From NCBI GenBank assembly GCA_015486685.1, contig WFRC01000329.1, positions 1 through 9,409 of the forward strand: a stretch of DNA of 9,409 nt, read 5' to 3'. The stretch is from Caldifarciminota bacterium. Its GTDB lineage: Bacteria; Hydrothermota; UBA3072; WFRC01. The first letter of the stretch is position 1, and every line of letters starts with the position of its first letter. The position numbers were made by a program, and so were the translations under genes. Below the pieces are notes generated by a model. That model worked only from the letters and a program-made list of their open reading frames with translations. It had not been told where the DNA came from and made no database searches. Positions 1-7,058 of the stretch are shown here, piece after piece.

Positions 1-1
1 C

Positions 2-190
2 CTCCTTTTTGATGGGAAAAAATTTACAGAAATAAAGGGAAAAAGGATTAAAGGAAGTTTGCACGGAAGTGGATGTATATATTCCTCAACACTATTATCC
101 TACATCATTCTCAAAAAATCCATCATTACGGCAATGAAACTCACAAAAAAATTATTGGGGTCAGTCATAAACTATCAACTTTTGTCCTAA
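2..190 (+). CDS. thiD: 3' end of a hydroxymethylpyrimidine (phosphate) kinase, ThiD-like (partial)
   Basis: The reading frame is open from the window edge and ends in TAA at 188-190, giving the last 62 codons of a gene that starts outside. The peptide opens LLFDGKKFTEIKGKRI and continues to LHGSGCIYSS at residues 20-29. In the ThiD branch of the ribokinase superfamily, a ly-D-G-x-x-(F/Y) segment is followed by a [H]GTGC motif whose glycine-rich turn forms the anion hole near the catalytic cysteine. Here it is HGSGC with Cys25. A helix follows (KKSIITAMKLTKK), matching the usual A-hxxA tail helix. ThiD phosphorylates HMP and HMP-P in thiamine synthesis in the cytoplasm. The last 12 residues (from codon 51) are encoded by the left arm of the inverted repeat at 152-250, so the native C-terminus has probably been replaced. 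After the repeat the DNA reads aca-ctt-gaa-aaa-tag, which might be the original end. Another ribokinase-family member is possible, since only the C-terminus is seen. Confidence 0.72.
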   Translation, partial: LLFDGKKFTEIKGKRIKGSLHGSGCIYSSTLLSYIILKKSIITAMKLTKKLLGSVINYQLLS

Positions 191-250
191 ATAGGTTCAT
201 ATTCAATGCCAAAAAATGAAAAGTTGATAGTTTATGACTGACCCCAATAA
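152..250. repeat. 99-bp inverted-repeat element (32-bp perfect arms), REP/MITE-like
   Basis: The left arm 152-183 and the right arm 219-250 are perfect reverse complements over 32 bp, separated by a 35-nt loop. The outer ends read TTATTGGGGTCAGTC and GACTGACCCCAATAA. The loop contains a small internal palindrome CCTA-AA-TAGG (186-195). The long loop and the lack of a flanking T-run argue against a simple terminator. The left arm overlaps the 3' end of the thiD-like frame and supplies its last codons and, through the loop, its stop. The 10-mer GGGGTCAGTC recurs at 9372-9381. Palindromic elements of this kind are typically non-autonomous elements moved by IS200/IS605-type or REP-associated Y1 transposases, but no transposase gene is in the window, so that assignment is inference. 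Confidence 0.85.
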
Positions 251-288
251 ACACTTGAAAAATAGAAAACGGATGTTAATTTTATCCT

Positions 289-718
289 ATGTCAATATAT
301 TATGATATACACCGTATTGTAAAAAATATTATGGAAGCGGCAGATGACCAGGCAATCCGCGAAGGTAGAAGATACTTTAATGAAGATAGGGTAAAGCTAA
401 CCAGCATCGCCAAAATTCTCATTTTATGTTTTAGGTAAAACAGATATGTACAATGTTTCTATCAATACACAGAATGGAAAATGGAATTGCAGCTGCCCTT
501 CATGGAGAAATTCCTGCAAGCATATTGTCGCCTCTGCACTCTACCTTGTTTATAAATCTCCCGAAATATTTGGCTCAACAAGTAGCACTCCATCTTCTGA
601 TTGGGAAAAGATACTTCAACTCCAGAGGGAAAAGGATAAACTCTTCAAGGAGGTATTGACCTTTGATAAGACAGTAAGTTCGCTTACCTCTGATGATATA
701 AGAAAGATATTTGAATAA
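289..718 (+). pseudogene. SWIM zinc-finger protein gene with a +1 frameshift
   Basis: The downstream frame, open from about 413 through 718, holds a complete SWIM finger: NCSC, then PSWRNS, then CKH (C-x-C-x6-C-x-H), followed by a helix (IVASALYLVYK) and a charged tail. The upstream frame starts at ATG 289 and gives MSIYYDIHRIVKNIMEAADD, then QAIREGRRYFNEDRVKLTSI. The GRRYF..RV pattern is the usual start of small SWIM proteins. This frame stops at 436-438. Dropping one A from the AAAA run at 412-415 joins the halves as AKFSFYVLGKTDMYNVSI, an intact protein of about 142 residues, the normal length for the family. SWIM fingers bind DNA or proteins, often beside SNF2 helicases; no partner is visible here. 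ATG 289 has only a weak ribosome binding site, and ATG 331 is the alternative. The break may be a real mutation, a sequencing error in a homopolymer, or slippage on the A-run. The zinc-binding half alone could be translated from ATG 446. Confidence 0.8.
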
Positions 719-743
719 TATTTAATGAAGGAGAAAGGGAAAA

Positions 744-890
744 ATGGAAAAATTAGAAAAAAATGGTATTGACAAAATCAAAAAGGGTGGTATTTTAAAC
801 GGAAAAATAGGGGTGTCAATTTTCGGATGGGATATACATCTGCATTCCTATTTAAAATTTCATCATAAAATGATTGGGAAAAGGAGGTAG
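744..890 (+). CDS. Candidate 48-residue small ORF upstream of amt
   Basis: An ATG at 744 follows a purine-rich GAAGGAG at 727-733 and opens a 48-codon frame that ends in TAG at 888-890. The peptide begins MEKLEKNGIDKIKKGGILNG and ends HHKMIGKRR. It is basic and I do not recognise a family; it has no signal peptide or membrane segment. It starts 25 bp after the SWIM frame, and its stop codon directly follows the amt Shine-Dalgarno (AAGGAGG, 881-887), an arrangement seen in translationally coupled leaders. It is not GlnK, the PII partner usually encoded next to amt. Against it being real: the frame is short, composition is typical of AT-rich spacer, and a plausible sigma-70 promoter lies inside it. 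Treat as hypothetical. Confidence 0.3.
   Translation: MEKLEKNGIDKIKKGGILNGKIGVSIFGWDIHLHSYLKFHHKMIGKRR
769..796 (+). promoter_or_regulatory. Candidate sigma-70 promoter for amt
   Basis: A perfect -35 hexamer TTGACA (769-774) is followed after 16 bp by TATTTT (791-796), a 4-of-6 match to the -10 consensus. This would start transcription near 803 and leave a leader of about 90 nt before the amt start at 895. In AT-rich DNA such pairs arise by chance, so this is only a candidate. No good sigma-54 site was found here, although amt genes are often sigma-54/NtrC controlled. Confidence 0.35.
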
Positions 891-894
891 AAAT

Positions 895-2103
895 ATGTTT
901 AATACAGGAAACACAGGATTTATGCTTGTTGCTACAAGCCTTGTAATGTTGATGACTCCTGGACTTGCATTCTTTTACGGTGGGCTTGTAAGCAGAAAAA
1001 ATGTTCTTACAATAATGTTGCAGAGTTTTGTATCTATGGGGTGGACAACTATATTGTGGGTCACAGTAGGTTTTACAATGTGTTTTGGTGGTGATGTCGC
1101 TGGAATAATAGGAAATGGAAAGTACCTTTTCCTTCACGGAATTACTACCCAAACAGCTTTTGCTTCAAGTGCAAATATTCCAATGCTGATATTCGTAGCA
1201 TACCAGATGATGTTTGCAATAATAACTCCTGCATTGATAACAGGGGCATTTGCAGATAGGGTTAAGTTTAGGGCTTATATGATATTTTTGACAGTGTGGT
1301 TGCTTTTCGTATACTTTCCGTTGGTACATATGGTATGGGGTGGTGGAATATTTCAGCAATGGGGTGTTCGTGATTTTGCCGGTGGTATAGTGGTTCATGC
1401 AAGTGCGGGGTTTGCAGCGTTAGCATCTGTATTTTTTGTCGGAAGGAGAAATGTCAAAAACGCAAAACCGCATAGTATTCCGTTAGTTGCCTTAGGCACA
1501 GCCCTTTTGTGGTTTGGATGGTATGGTTTTAATGCTGGAAGTGAACTCAGGGTAGATGCTGTAACGGCAAATGCGTTCCTTAATACGGATGTTGCCGCAT
1601 CATTCGCAGCAATAACATGGCTTATTCTATCCAGAATATTCGAGAAAAAACCAAAAATGCTCGGAATGCTTACTGGTGCAGTAGCAGGTTTAGCAACAAT
1701 AACCCCTGCTGCGGGATATGTGAATGTCCAAACAGCAATGTTGATTGGAATAGTAGCCTCCCTTGTAGGATATGCAGCAATTACATATAAAAATAAAAAA
1801 GGCTGGGACGATGCATTAGATGTCTGGGGCGTACATGGAGTAGGTGGATATACAGGTGTCCTCCTGTTGGGTTTATTTGCCACAAAATCAGTAGACCCTG
1901 CTGGGGCGAATGGACTTGCGTTTGGAAACTCAATGTTTTTCGTTAAGGAATTTGTTGCTGTTACAATTGCCGCAATCTATGCATTTTTGTTTACCTATGT
2001 AGCCCTATGGTTAATCAATAAAATTACTACCGTAAGGGTTTGTGAAAAGGCTGAAGAAGAAGGTCTGGATAAATCCGAACTTGAAGAAGAGGCTTATGTT
2101 TAG
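895..2103 (+). CDS. amt: Ammonium transporter, Amt/AmtB family
   Basis: This is a 402-residue integral inner-membrane channel that conducts ammonium/ammonia, normally as a trimer. With the start at ATG 895, the functional residues fall almost exactly where they are in mature E. coli AmtB: Phe107 (pore gate), Trp148, Asp160 in the signature DFAGGIVVHASAG, pore His168, Phe212, Ser216, and the second pore histidine at 314 in DVWGVHGVGG (318 in E. coli). About eleven hydrophobic segments span residues 8 to 376. There is no cleavable signal peptide; the protein begins MFNTGNTGFM, already in the periplasmic end of the first helix. The cytoplasmic tail 377-402 ends in GLDKSELEEEAYV, the conserved GLD-x-SE-x-x-E-x-AY region that couples the subunits and contacts GlnK. 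ATG 895 was chosen because a perfect AAGGAGG sits at 881-887; a TTG at 874 lies upstream of that site and is unlikely. No glnK/PII gene is adjacent, which is unusual. Confidence 0.97.
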   Translation: MFNTGNTGFMLVATSLVMLMTPGLAFFYGGLVSRKNVLTIMLQSFVSMGWTTILWVTVGFTMCFGGDVAGIIGNGKYLFLHGITTQTAFASSANIPMLIFVAYQMMFAIITPALITGAFADRVKFRAYMIFLTVWLLFVYFPLVHMVWGGGIFQQWGVRDFAGGIVVHASAGFAALASVFFVGRRNVKNAKPHSIPLVALGTALLWFGWYGFNAGSELRVDAVTANAFLNTDVAASFAAITWLILSRIFEKKPKMLGMLTGAVAGLATITPAAGYVNVQTAMLIGIVASLVGYAAITYKNKKGWDDALDVWGVHGVGGYTGVLLLGLFATKSVDPAGANGLAFGNSMFFVKEFVAVTIAAIYAFLFTYVALWLINKITTVRVCEKAEEEGLDKSELEEEAYV

Positions 2104-2105
2104 AG

Positions 2106-2139
2106 AAAAAAGTAGGGGTAATTTATGAATTACCCCTAC
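2106..2139 (-). terminator. Intrinsic terminator between convergent genes
   Basis: A 12-bp perfect stem (2112-2123 GTAGGGGTAATT with 2128-2139) closes a 4-nt loop. On the minus strand the stem is followed at once by six T residues (A-run at 2106-2111), a textbook rho-independent terminator for the leftward peptidase transcript. On the plus strand the hairpin follows the amt stop by 8 bp but lacks an adjacent T-run (only scattered T from 2152), so rightward termination would be weaker. Confidence 0.85.
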
Positions 2140-2160
2140 AAATAACAAGATTTTCTTTAT

Positions 2161-4119
2161 TCATAGGTGTTTGGGGGTTAGATGTTCGTTAAAAAATTCC
2201 AGGATGAATTCCAGCCTTTTTACCCTTCTTTTTGGTTTTCCATGCCTTGATAGTCCGTGTGGCTCTTCCGGGAATCTGATGAAATCAACCTTCTTTTTCA
2301 ATATTTTTAATGCCGTATATAACTGTTCTGCCTCAGAAATAGGACACCTGAAATCGGCTTCACTATGAATAATCCTTAAAGGGGTTTTTATATTCTTGAC
2401 ATATTTCAATGGGGATAGTTTCCAGTATAATTCCGGGTCTTCCCACCAGGGTTTACCTGAAAACTCCTTTGGTGTATAATATCCGTAATCAGATGTTCCT
2501 GTCATTGTAAATAGTGATACAACGCTCCTCTGCGTAACAGCCGCCTTAAATCTGTTTGTATGTCCAATTACCCAGTTTGTCATAAACCCGCCATAACTTC
2601 CGCCTGTAATTCCCATTTTGTTTTTATTAATATATGGAAATTTCTCCAGAATATCTACCGCCTTCATTATATCCTTATAATCAGGCCCTCCCCAATCATT
2701 GTGGATGGCACCAGCAAATTTCTCTCCATATCCCTGAGAACCGTGTGGATTGGAATAGAATACAACATAACCTGCACCTGCAAGCACCTGAAATTCATGG
2801 AAGAATGTCATTCCATAAGCCATATGTGGCCCACCGTGCACCTCCACAATCAATGGATATTGTTTACCCTTCTTAAATTTATAGGGTTTTAATATCCAAC
2901 CTTCTATTTTATCACCTTTATAACCCTTGAAATTTATCCTCTCGGGCATTGAGATATAATGACTCTTCTTATATGCCTTATTCAAATCCGTCAATCTCGT
3001 TATTTTTTTACCCTGATATATGAATATATCCCCGGGATTATCAGGTGCAGTGGAGGCAACTGCAATAAACTCAGGTGCGAAATAAGAGAAATTATAAACA
3101 GATGTGCGTCCCCCTGTAATTTCCTGATGTTTATTATTCCCTGTTAAGGAGAATCTTACCAGTCTTGTTGCACCCTCTATAGTAAAAAGATAGTAAACCC
3201 ATTTGTTATCCTGAGAAACAGCAGGATGTAAAGCAACGCCAATACCCCTATCGTCTATTGTTAAATCTTCGGCAGGGTAATCAAAACCTTTTGTAATCTC
3301 AAATGCATCTCCACCTTTGATAGAAACCTTCCATAATCCTGTTTTCAACCATCCATAAAAAAGTTCAGGGTGTTCTCTGCCTACATAGATAATGGATTCT
3401 CCATCGTTTGAAAATGTAAGTGAACCTTTGGGGCCAGGGGGTGTCTTAATCTTTTTCTCCCTTTTCCCATCCTTATCTATTATATAGATATCCTCATACA
3501 ATATCTTTTCCTCTGCGTCCTTTCTTCTATTTGAGATAAAGGCAATCCATTTGCCATCAGGGGATACAGCAGGATAATTATCACCCCATTTCCCGAATGT
3601 AAGTTGGTTCATTTTGCCTGTTTTTATATTGACGCTATATATATGCGGCATATCTTCGGGAAGGAATCCCTGACCGTCTACTTTATACATTATTCTATCT
3701 ATTTTCCTGTAAATAGGTGGGTTCTCCTTATTCTTTACCTCAATAAATGTTGTAATGATATGCTTATTATCAGGTAGCCATATTATATCCTTAAATATAC
3801 CCTTTTTCTTCGTGATTTTATATGGCTCTCCACCATCAGCAGGAAAGATAAATATGCCTGAGAGTTTATCTTCCTTCCCAATATATGCAATATGCTTTCC
3901 ATTCGGAGACCATTCTGGTGAAGATATACTTTTTGTAGTTCTTGTATATCGTCTCTTATTGCCTTTCCTATCAGAAATAAACATATCCGTGTAATACTTA
4001 TCGTCCTTTTTGTTTATACCCTTTACCGTATAAAGGATATATTCCCCGGATGGTGATATTTCTATATCAACAGGGAATTTTAATAAATAGAGGTCTTCTT
4101 TTGTTATAGATTTTTTCAT
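2161..4119 (-). CDS. S9 family peptidase (prolyl oligopeptidase / acylaminoacyl-peptidase type)
   Basis: This 652-residue serine peptidase hydrolyses short peptides from the N-terminal side (acylaminoacyl or dipeptidyl substrates). Residues about 10-390 form the seven-bladed beta-propeller, with repeated SPDGKWIAFISNR / SPNGKHIAYIG / SNDGESIIYVG blade motifs (WD40-like PD40 repeats). Residues about 395-650 form the alpha/beta-hydrolase domain: oxyanion region VEVHGGPH (425-432) and NPHGSQGYGE (457-466), nucleophile Ser508 in GGSYGGFMTNW, acid Asp589 in SEADFRCPI, and His621 in EEPHGLSRHGKP. All three catalytic residues are present, so it should be active. The EEPHGLSRHGKP form fits the S9C group better than true prolyl oligopeptidase. 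No signal peptide is seen, so it is probably cytoplasmic. The start ATG overlaps the end of the upstream pilB by ATGA, with GGAG as a ribosome binding site inside pilB, implying translational coupling. A strong terminator follows the stop. Confidence 0.95.
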   Translation of the reverse strand: MKKSITKEDLYLLKFPVDIEISPSGEYILYTVKGINKKDDKYYTDMFISDRKGNKRRYTRTTKSISSPEWSPNGKHIAYIGKEDKLSGIFIFPADGGEPYKITKKKGIFKDIIWLPDNKHIITTFIEVKNKENPPIYRKIDRIMYKVDGQGFLPEDMPHIYSVNIKTGKMNQLTFGKWGDNYPAVSPDGKWIAFISNRRKDAEEKILYEDIYIIDKDGKREKKIKTPPGPKGSLTFSNDGESIIYVGREHPELFYGWLKTGLWKVSIKGGDAFEITKGFDYPAEDLTIDDRGIGVALHPAVSQDNKWVYYLFTIEGATRLVRFSLTGNNKHQEITGGRTSVYNFSYFAPEFIAVASTAPDNPGDIFIYQGKKITRLTDLNKAYKKSHYISMPERINFKGYKGDKIEGWILKPYKFKKGKQYPLIVEVHGGPHMAYGMTFFHEFQVLAGAGYVVFYSNPHGSQGYGEKFAGAIHNDWGGPDYKDIMKAVDILEKFPYINKNKMGITGGSYGGFMTNWVIGHTNRFKAAVTQRSVVSLFTMTGTSDYGYYTPKEFSGKPWWEDPELYWKLSPLKYVKNIKTPLRIIHSEADFRCPISEAEQLYTALKILKKKVDFIRFPEEPHGLSRHGKPKRRVKRLEFILEFFNEHLTPKHL

Positions 4120-5795
4120 ACTGTATTCTCCATTACTTCTTGCAGGGTTGTAATACCCGCTTTTGCCTTTTCAATTCCATCGTGCCGCAATAATTTCATA
4201 CCTTCTTCTATACCTTTATCCCTTATCTTATCAACAGGTGCACCTTCCACAATCATTCTTCTTACCGTAGGCGTAATAGGCAACACTTCAAAAATGCCTA
4301 TCCTCCCTTTATATCCTGTATTCCCGCACTGCAAGCATCCCTTTCCTTTATAAAAAATGCGATTATCTTCCTTTTCCGGGTCAATCCCAAATATCTTCAA
4401 TTCATCTGGATGTGGGGCATATTCCTCTTTACATTTTTTACATATTTTTCGAACCAATCTTTGAGCAAGTATAAGTATCAAAGAGGAGGCAATCATATAC
4501 GGCGGAATACCCATATCTTCAAGCCTTGCAATGCTTGCCGCTGTATCATTTGTATGGAGTGTTGACAACACAAGATGTCCTGTCAGGGCAGCCCTAATGG
4601 AAATTTCTGCTGTTTCCTTATCCCTGATTTCTCCAACCATTACAATATCTGGGTCCTGCCTTAAAAACGACCTTAATGCCTCAGCAAATGTAAGCCCAAT
4701 CTCCTCCCTGATATTTACCTGATTTATACCCATAAGGTCATATTCCACAGGGTCTTCTGCTGTCATAATATTCACATCAGGAGTATTGAGTTTGTGAAGT
4801 GCCGAATAAAGTGTAACGGTCTTTCCACTACCTGTTGGTCCTGTTACAAGAATAATACCATTCGGCTTTCCAAGTGCATCCTGAAATCTTTTTAAGGAGA
4901 GTTCATCAAAACCCAGAGTGGCTAAATCATAAGACAATCCTGCTTTCTTTGCTATACGCATTACAACCTTTTCGCCATGTGTTGTCGGAAGTGTAGATAC
5001 CCTTAAATCTACCTCATCTGCACCTACCCTCATATTTATATGTCCGTCCTGAGGCAGCCTTTTCTTTGCAATATCAAGTTTTGACATCAACTTAATTCTG
5101 GATACAATAGCAGGACCAAATATATATTGCGGAGACATCGCTTCGTGTAAAACTCCATCCACTCTGAACCTTACCCTCAAAACCTTATTATATGGTTCAA
5201 TATGTATATCACTTGCACCCCTCTTTACTGCCTCAGTAATTATACTGTTTACAAGCTTCACAACAGGTGCTGCCTCTGTATCAGTAATAACATTCTCTTT
5301 CTCCTCTTCCAGCACCTCAATCTCTTCTTCGCCTTCTTCCATTTCCTTCAAGACCTCAGCAACGGCACCACTTACCCCATAATATCTCTCAATAGATTTC
5401 AGAATGGCATTTTCGGAAGCAACATAAGACTTTATCTCAAAACCTGTCGCAAATTTTATATCTTCTATCGTATAATAATCCTGTGGATTTGCCATAGCAA
5501 GATGAAGTACTTTACCATCCCTTTTCAGAGGAAAAACAATCAGTTTCTCTGCAACCTGAGGTGGAATAAGTTTAATTACACTTTTATCCACTTCGTAGGA
5601 ATCAAGGTCAACAGGGGGAACTTCGAATTGTTCACTCAGAACTTCTGTGATTTTCTTATCTGTTATAAATCCCATTCTCACAAGATTTGCCCCTATTCGT
5701 CCACCACTTTTTTTCTGTTCTTCCAATGCCCTTGCAACCTGCTCCTCTGTAATAAGTCCCTTTTCTACTAACAAATCTCCAAGTCTCTTTCCCAT
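4116..5795 (-). CDS. pilB: Type IV pilus / type II secretion assembly ATPase with MshEN domain (PilB/GspE)
   Basis: This 559-residue cytoplasmic hexameric ATPase powers pilin polymerisation or pseudopilus assembly. Residues 1-145 are an MshEN domain. It carries two 24-residue repeats (4-27 starting RLGDLL and ending EEQ; 33-56 starting RIGANL and ending SEQ) separated by exactly five residues, the arrangement known to bind cyclic di-GMP. A very acidic linker follows (about 151-167, rich in Glu). The ATPase core is at about 175-450: Walker A GPTGSGKT 319-326, Asp box AEDPVEY 346-352, Walker B VMVGEIRD 385-392, His box STLHTND 411-417. A zinc site is formed by CKKC (452-455) and CLQC (487-490), as in PilB/GspE. 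Length is normal. The start has AAGGAGG 4 nt upstream. No pilC, pilT or gsp genes are next to it; instead it overlaps an S9 peptidase gene by 4 bp. PilB versus GspE cannot be settled from the sequence alone. Confidence 0.95.
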   Translation of the reverse strand: MGKRLGDLLVEKGLITEEQVARALEEQKKSGGRIGANLVRMGFITDKKITEVLSEQFEVPPVDLDSYEVDKSVIKLIPPQVAEKLIVFPLKRDGKVLHLAMANPQDYYTIEDIKFATGFEIKSYVASENAILKSIERYYGVSGAVAEVLKEMEEGEEEIEVLEEEKENVITDTEAAPVVKLVNSIITEAVKRGASDIHIEPYNKVLRVRFRVDGVLHEAMSPQYIFGPAIVSRIKLMSKLDIAKKRLPQDGHINMRVGADEVDLRVSTLPTTHGEKVVMRIAKKAGLSYDLATLGFDELSLKRFQDALGKPNGIILVTGPTGSGKTVTLYSALHKLNTPDVNIMTAEDPVEYDLMGINQVNIREEIGLTFAEALRSFLRQDPDIVMVGEIRDKETAEISIRAALTGHLVLSTLHTNDTAASIARLEDMGIPPYMIASSLILILAQRLVRKICKKCKEEYAPHPDELKIFGIDPEKEDNRIFYKGKGCLQCGNTGYKGRIGIFEVLPITPTVRRMIVEGAPVDKIRDKGIEEGMKLLRHDGIEKAKAGITTLQEVMENTV

Positions 5796-5807
5796 AATAC
5801 CTCCTTA

Positions 5808-5845
5808 TTTGCTTCGCAAACAGCCATTAGAGCATAGCTGTTGGC
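5808..5845 (-). promoter_or_regulatory. Two competing hairpins in the pilB leader
   Basis: On the pilB transcript, GCCAACAGC (5845-5837) can pair with GCTGTTTGC (5824-5816), 8 of 9 bases, closing a 12-nt loop. The 3' half of that stem can instead form TTTGC-GAA-GCAAA (5820-5808), a compact GAA-loop hairpin whose 3' arm ends 1 nt before the AAGGAGG ribosome binding site (5806-5800). The two structures share 5816-5820 and are mutually exclusive. It may be a translational control element or a decayed repeat. No known riboswitch family is recognised. Confidence 0.3.
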
Positions 5846-6167
5846 AAAAAACAATAAATTAAACCCAAAATCCAGATAATAAAAAACGTGTTCTATTATT
5901 TTTCCTTTTATAACTTTTTACTATTCCCCAATATTTAATAAAATATATCCAAAATGTCAAATGTTTTTTGGTTTGTTGGGGTTAAATATATCCTTAAAGG
6001 TTAAAAGATTTTGATACTTTTTGGATTTGGTGAAAAAGTTTCCTGAAATATTAAAGGGAGATAGCCTCTTGTAAAGGAGAAATCTTCATTAATGTATGGT
6101 CTGGAGAAAAATGAAAAGGAATGATTGGTATATAATTAAGCGTAAACCTTCTTTTTTACTTTTTAAT
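5846..6167. other. AT-rich intergenic region between pilB and the methyltransferase gene
   Basis: About 320 bp of AT-rich sequence holds the upstream region of the leftward pilB-peptidase unit and the downstream region of the methyltransferase gene. On the minus strand a TTGACA lies at 5960-5955, but the best -10 at a normal spacing (TAAATA, 5937-5932) matches only 3 of 6 bases, so the pilB promoter is not fixed. No convincing hairpin terminator follows the methyltransferase stop. No RNA gene or recognisable coding frame was seen. A 23-codon frame at 6111-6182 (+) follows a GGAG but runs into the convergent gene and is probably chance. Confidence 0.6.
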
Positions 6168-7001
6168 TTATATATCTCTTGAAAGTTTTTGAAAAAGGAA
6201 TATGTCCTGATTTGGGGGACTACCAGGGGTAAAATCTATCAATCTCAATGCTCCTTTTGTAAATTTTTTATAAACATATTCTACAGGATGGAAAGCCGAA
6301 CAAATCTTACTTCCCATAATATTCTCCTCTCTTACAACCAATCTATTTTGTAAAAATTTATCCCTTTCCTCAAGGGTCATCTGAGGGAGATAAGATTGCC
6401 CATGAGTAGTTATAAGAAAAAAGCCACCTGGTTTTAACACTCTTGAAAGTTCCTCAAGCCAGAAAAACTGAGCACCCTCTTTCAAATGAGTAAATACGGA
6501 GATAGCGTACATAAAATCAAACTTTCCATCTGCGTATCTCAGTCTCTCCTGCTCTTTGTTTGTGCTAAAATGGGCAAATGTAAGGTGCTTTTTACACCAG
6601 ATAATCAAATCAGGATTTTTGTCCGTTCCATATATTTCCATATCCGGGAACAAGGAATGCCAATGCTGTATAATCCTTCCACATCCACATCCAAAATCAA
6701 GAATTGAACCAAATTTATCTATATTAACTTTATTCTTCTTTAAGGTGTCTACTATTCTATCAGTTGTCATCCTTCCAGATTCTATAAACCACTGGACATC
6801 GTATCCTCCTGTCACAAGAAAGATTAAATTATCCGGAGGAACGGGTAAATTATATATAGAATATCTCTTGCGGTATTTCAGGTTTTTGAATAAAACTTTG
6901 AGATTTCTTCTTCTTATTATAGTTGTAATATATCTAATACCTCTCCACATCCCCATATAAATAAGAAAATTTTTGATCCACCCTTTTATTATTTTTTTCA
7001 T
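6168..7001 (-). CDS. Class I SAM-dependent methyltransferase
   Basis: A 277-residue protein with the seven-strand Rossmann methyltransferase fold. Motif I is SILDFGCGCGRI (99-110), which binds SAM; motif II is YGTDKNP with Asp127 for the ribose hydroxyls; the segment FDFMYAISVFTHL (161-173) is the usual strand-4 region; LSRVLKPGGFFLITTHG (185-201) is the post-motif seen in Methyltransf_11/25 proteins. Residues 1-50 are strongly basic and partly hydrophobic (KNFLIYMGMW, then RGIRYITTIIRRR), suggesting an amphipathic or membrane-associated lead. The acceptor substrate cannot be told from sequence; such proteins are common in polysaccharide and surface-glycan gene sets. It lies 57 bp downstream of the exported-protein gene on the same strand, so it may be transcribed from that gene's sigma-54 promoter. 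No Shine-Dalgarno is visible before ATG 7001, which is unlike the neighbours and may mean re-initiation or another start (for instance Met16 or Met18). Confidence 0.88.
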   Translation of the reverse strand: MKKIIKGWIKNFLIYMGMWRGIRYITTIIRRRNLKVLFKNLKYRKRYSIYNLPVPPDNLIFLVTGGYDVQWFIESGRMTTDRIVDTLKKNKVNIDKFGSILDFGCGCGRIIQHWHSLFPDMEIYGTDKNPDLIIWCKKHLTFAHFSTNKEQERLRYADGKFDFMYAISVFTHLKEGAQFFWLEELSRVLKPGGFFLITTHGQSYLPQMTLEERDKFLQNRLVVREENIMGSKICSAFHPVEYVYKKFTKGALRLIDFTPGSPPNQDIFLFQKLSRDI

Positions 7002-7058
7002 CTGTAGAGCTGCTTATTGTAAAATTTTATTCCTATAATATAAATTCTTTCCAATTCT

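Noticed and set aside
152..250. Inverted repeat read as a transcription terminator of thiD
   Set aside because: The loop is 35 nt, the arms are far longer than needed and no T-run follows; the shared GGGGTCAGTC ends fit a mobile element better.
828..843. Possible sigma-54 promoter before amt (TGG ... TGC at 828-843)
   Set aside because: TGG aligned at 828-830 gives 11 instead of 10 bases to GC, and the alternative register matches little else of the -24 box.
778..1152. Long open frame on the minus strand opposite amt
   Set aside because: It lies antisense to a well-supported ammonium transporter gene, is rich in His, Cys and Ser, and has no domain signal; it is a shadow of amt codon use.
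5202..5771. 189-codon open frame on the plus strand inside pilB
   Set aside because: It is fully antisense to the MshEN and core region of pilB, Phe/Cys/Asn-rich and without motifs; it arises from the reverse complement of pilB codons.
6111..6182. 23-codon frame on the plus strand with a GGAG before it
   Set aside because: It runs into the convergent methyltransferase gene, has no homology I can see, and this length is expected by chance in AT-rich DNA.
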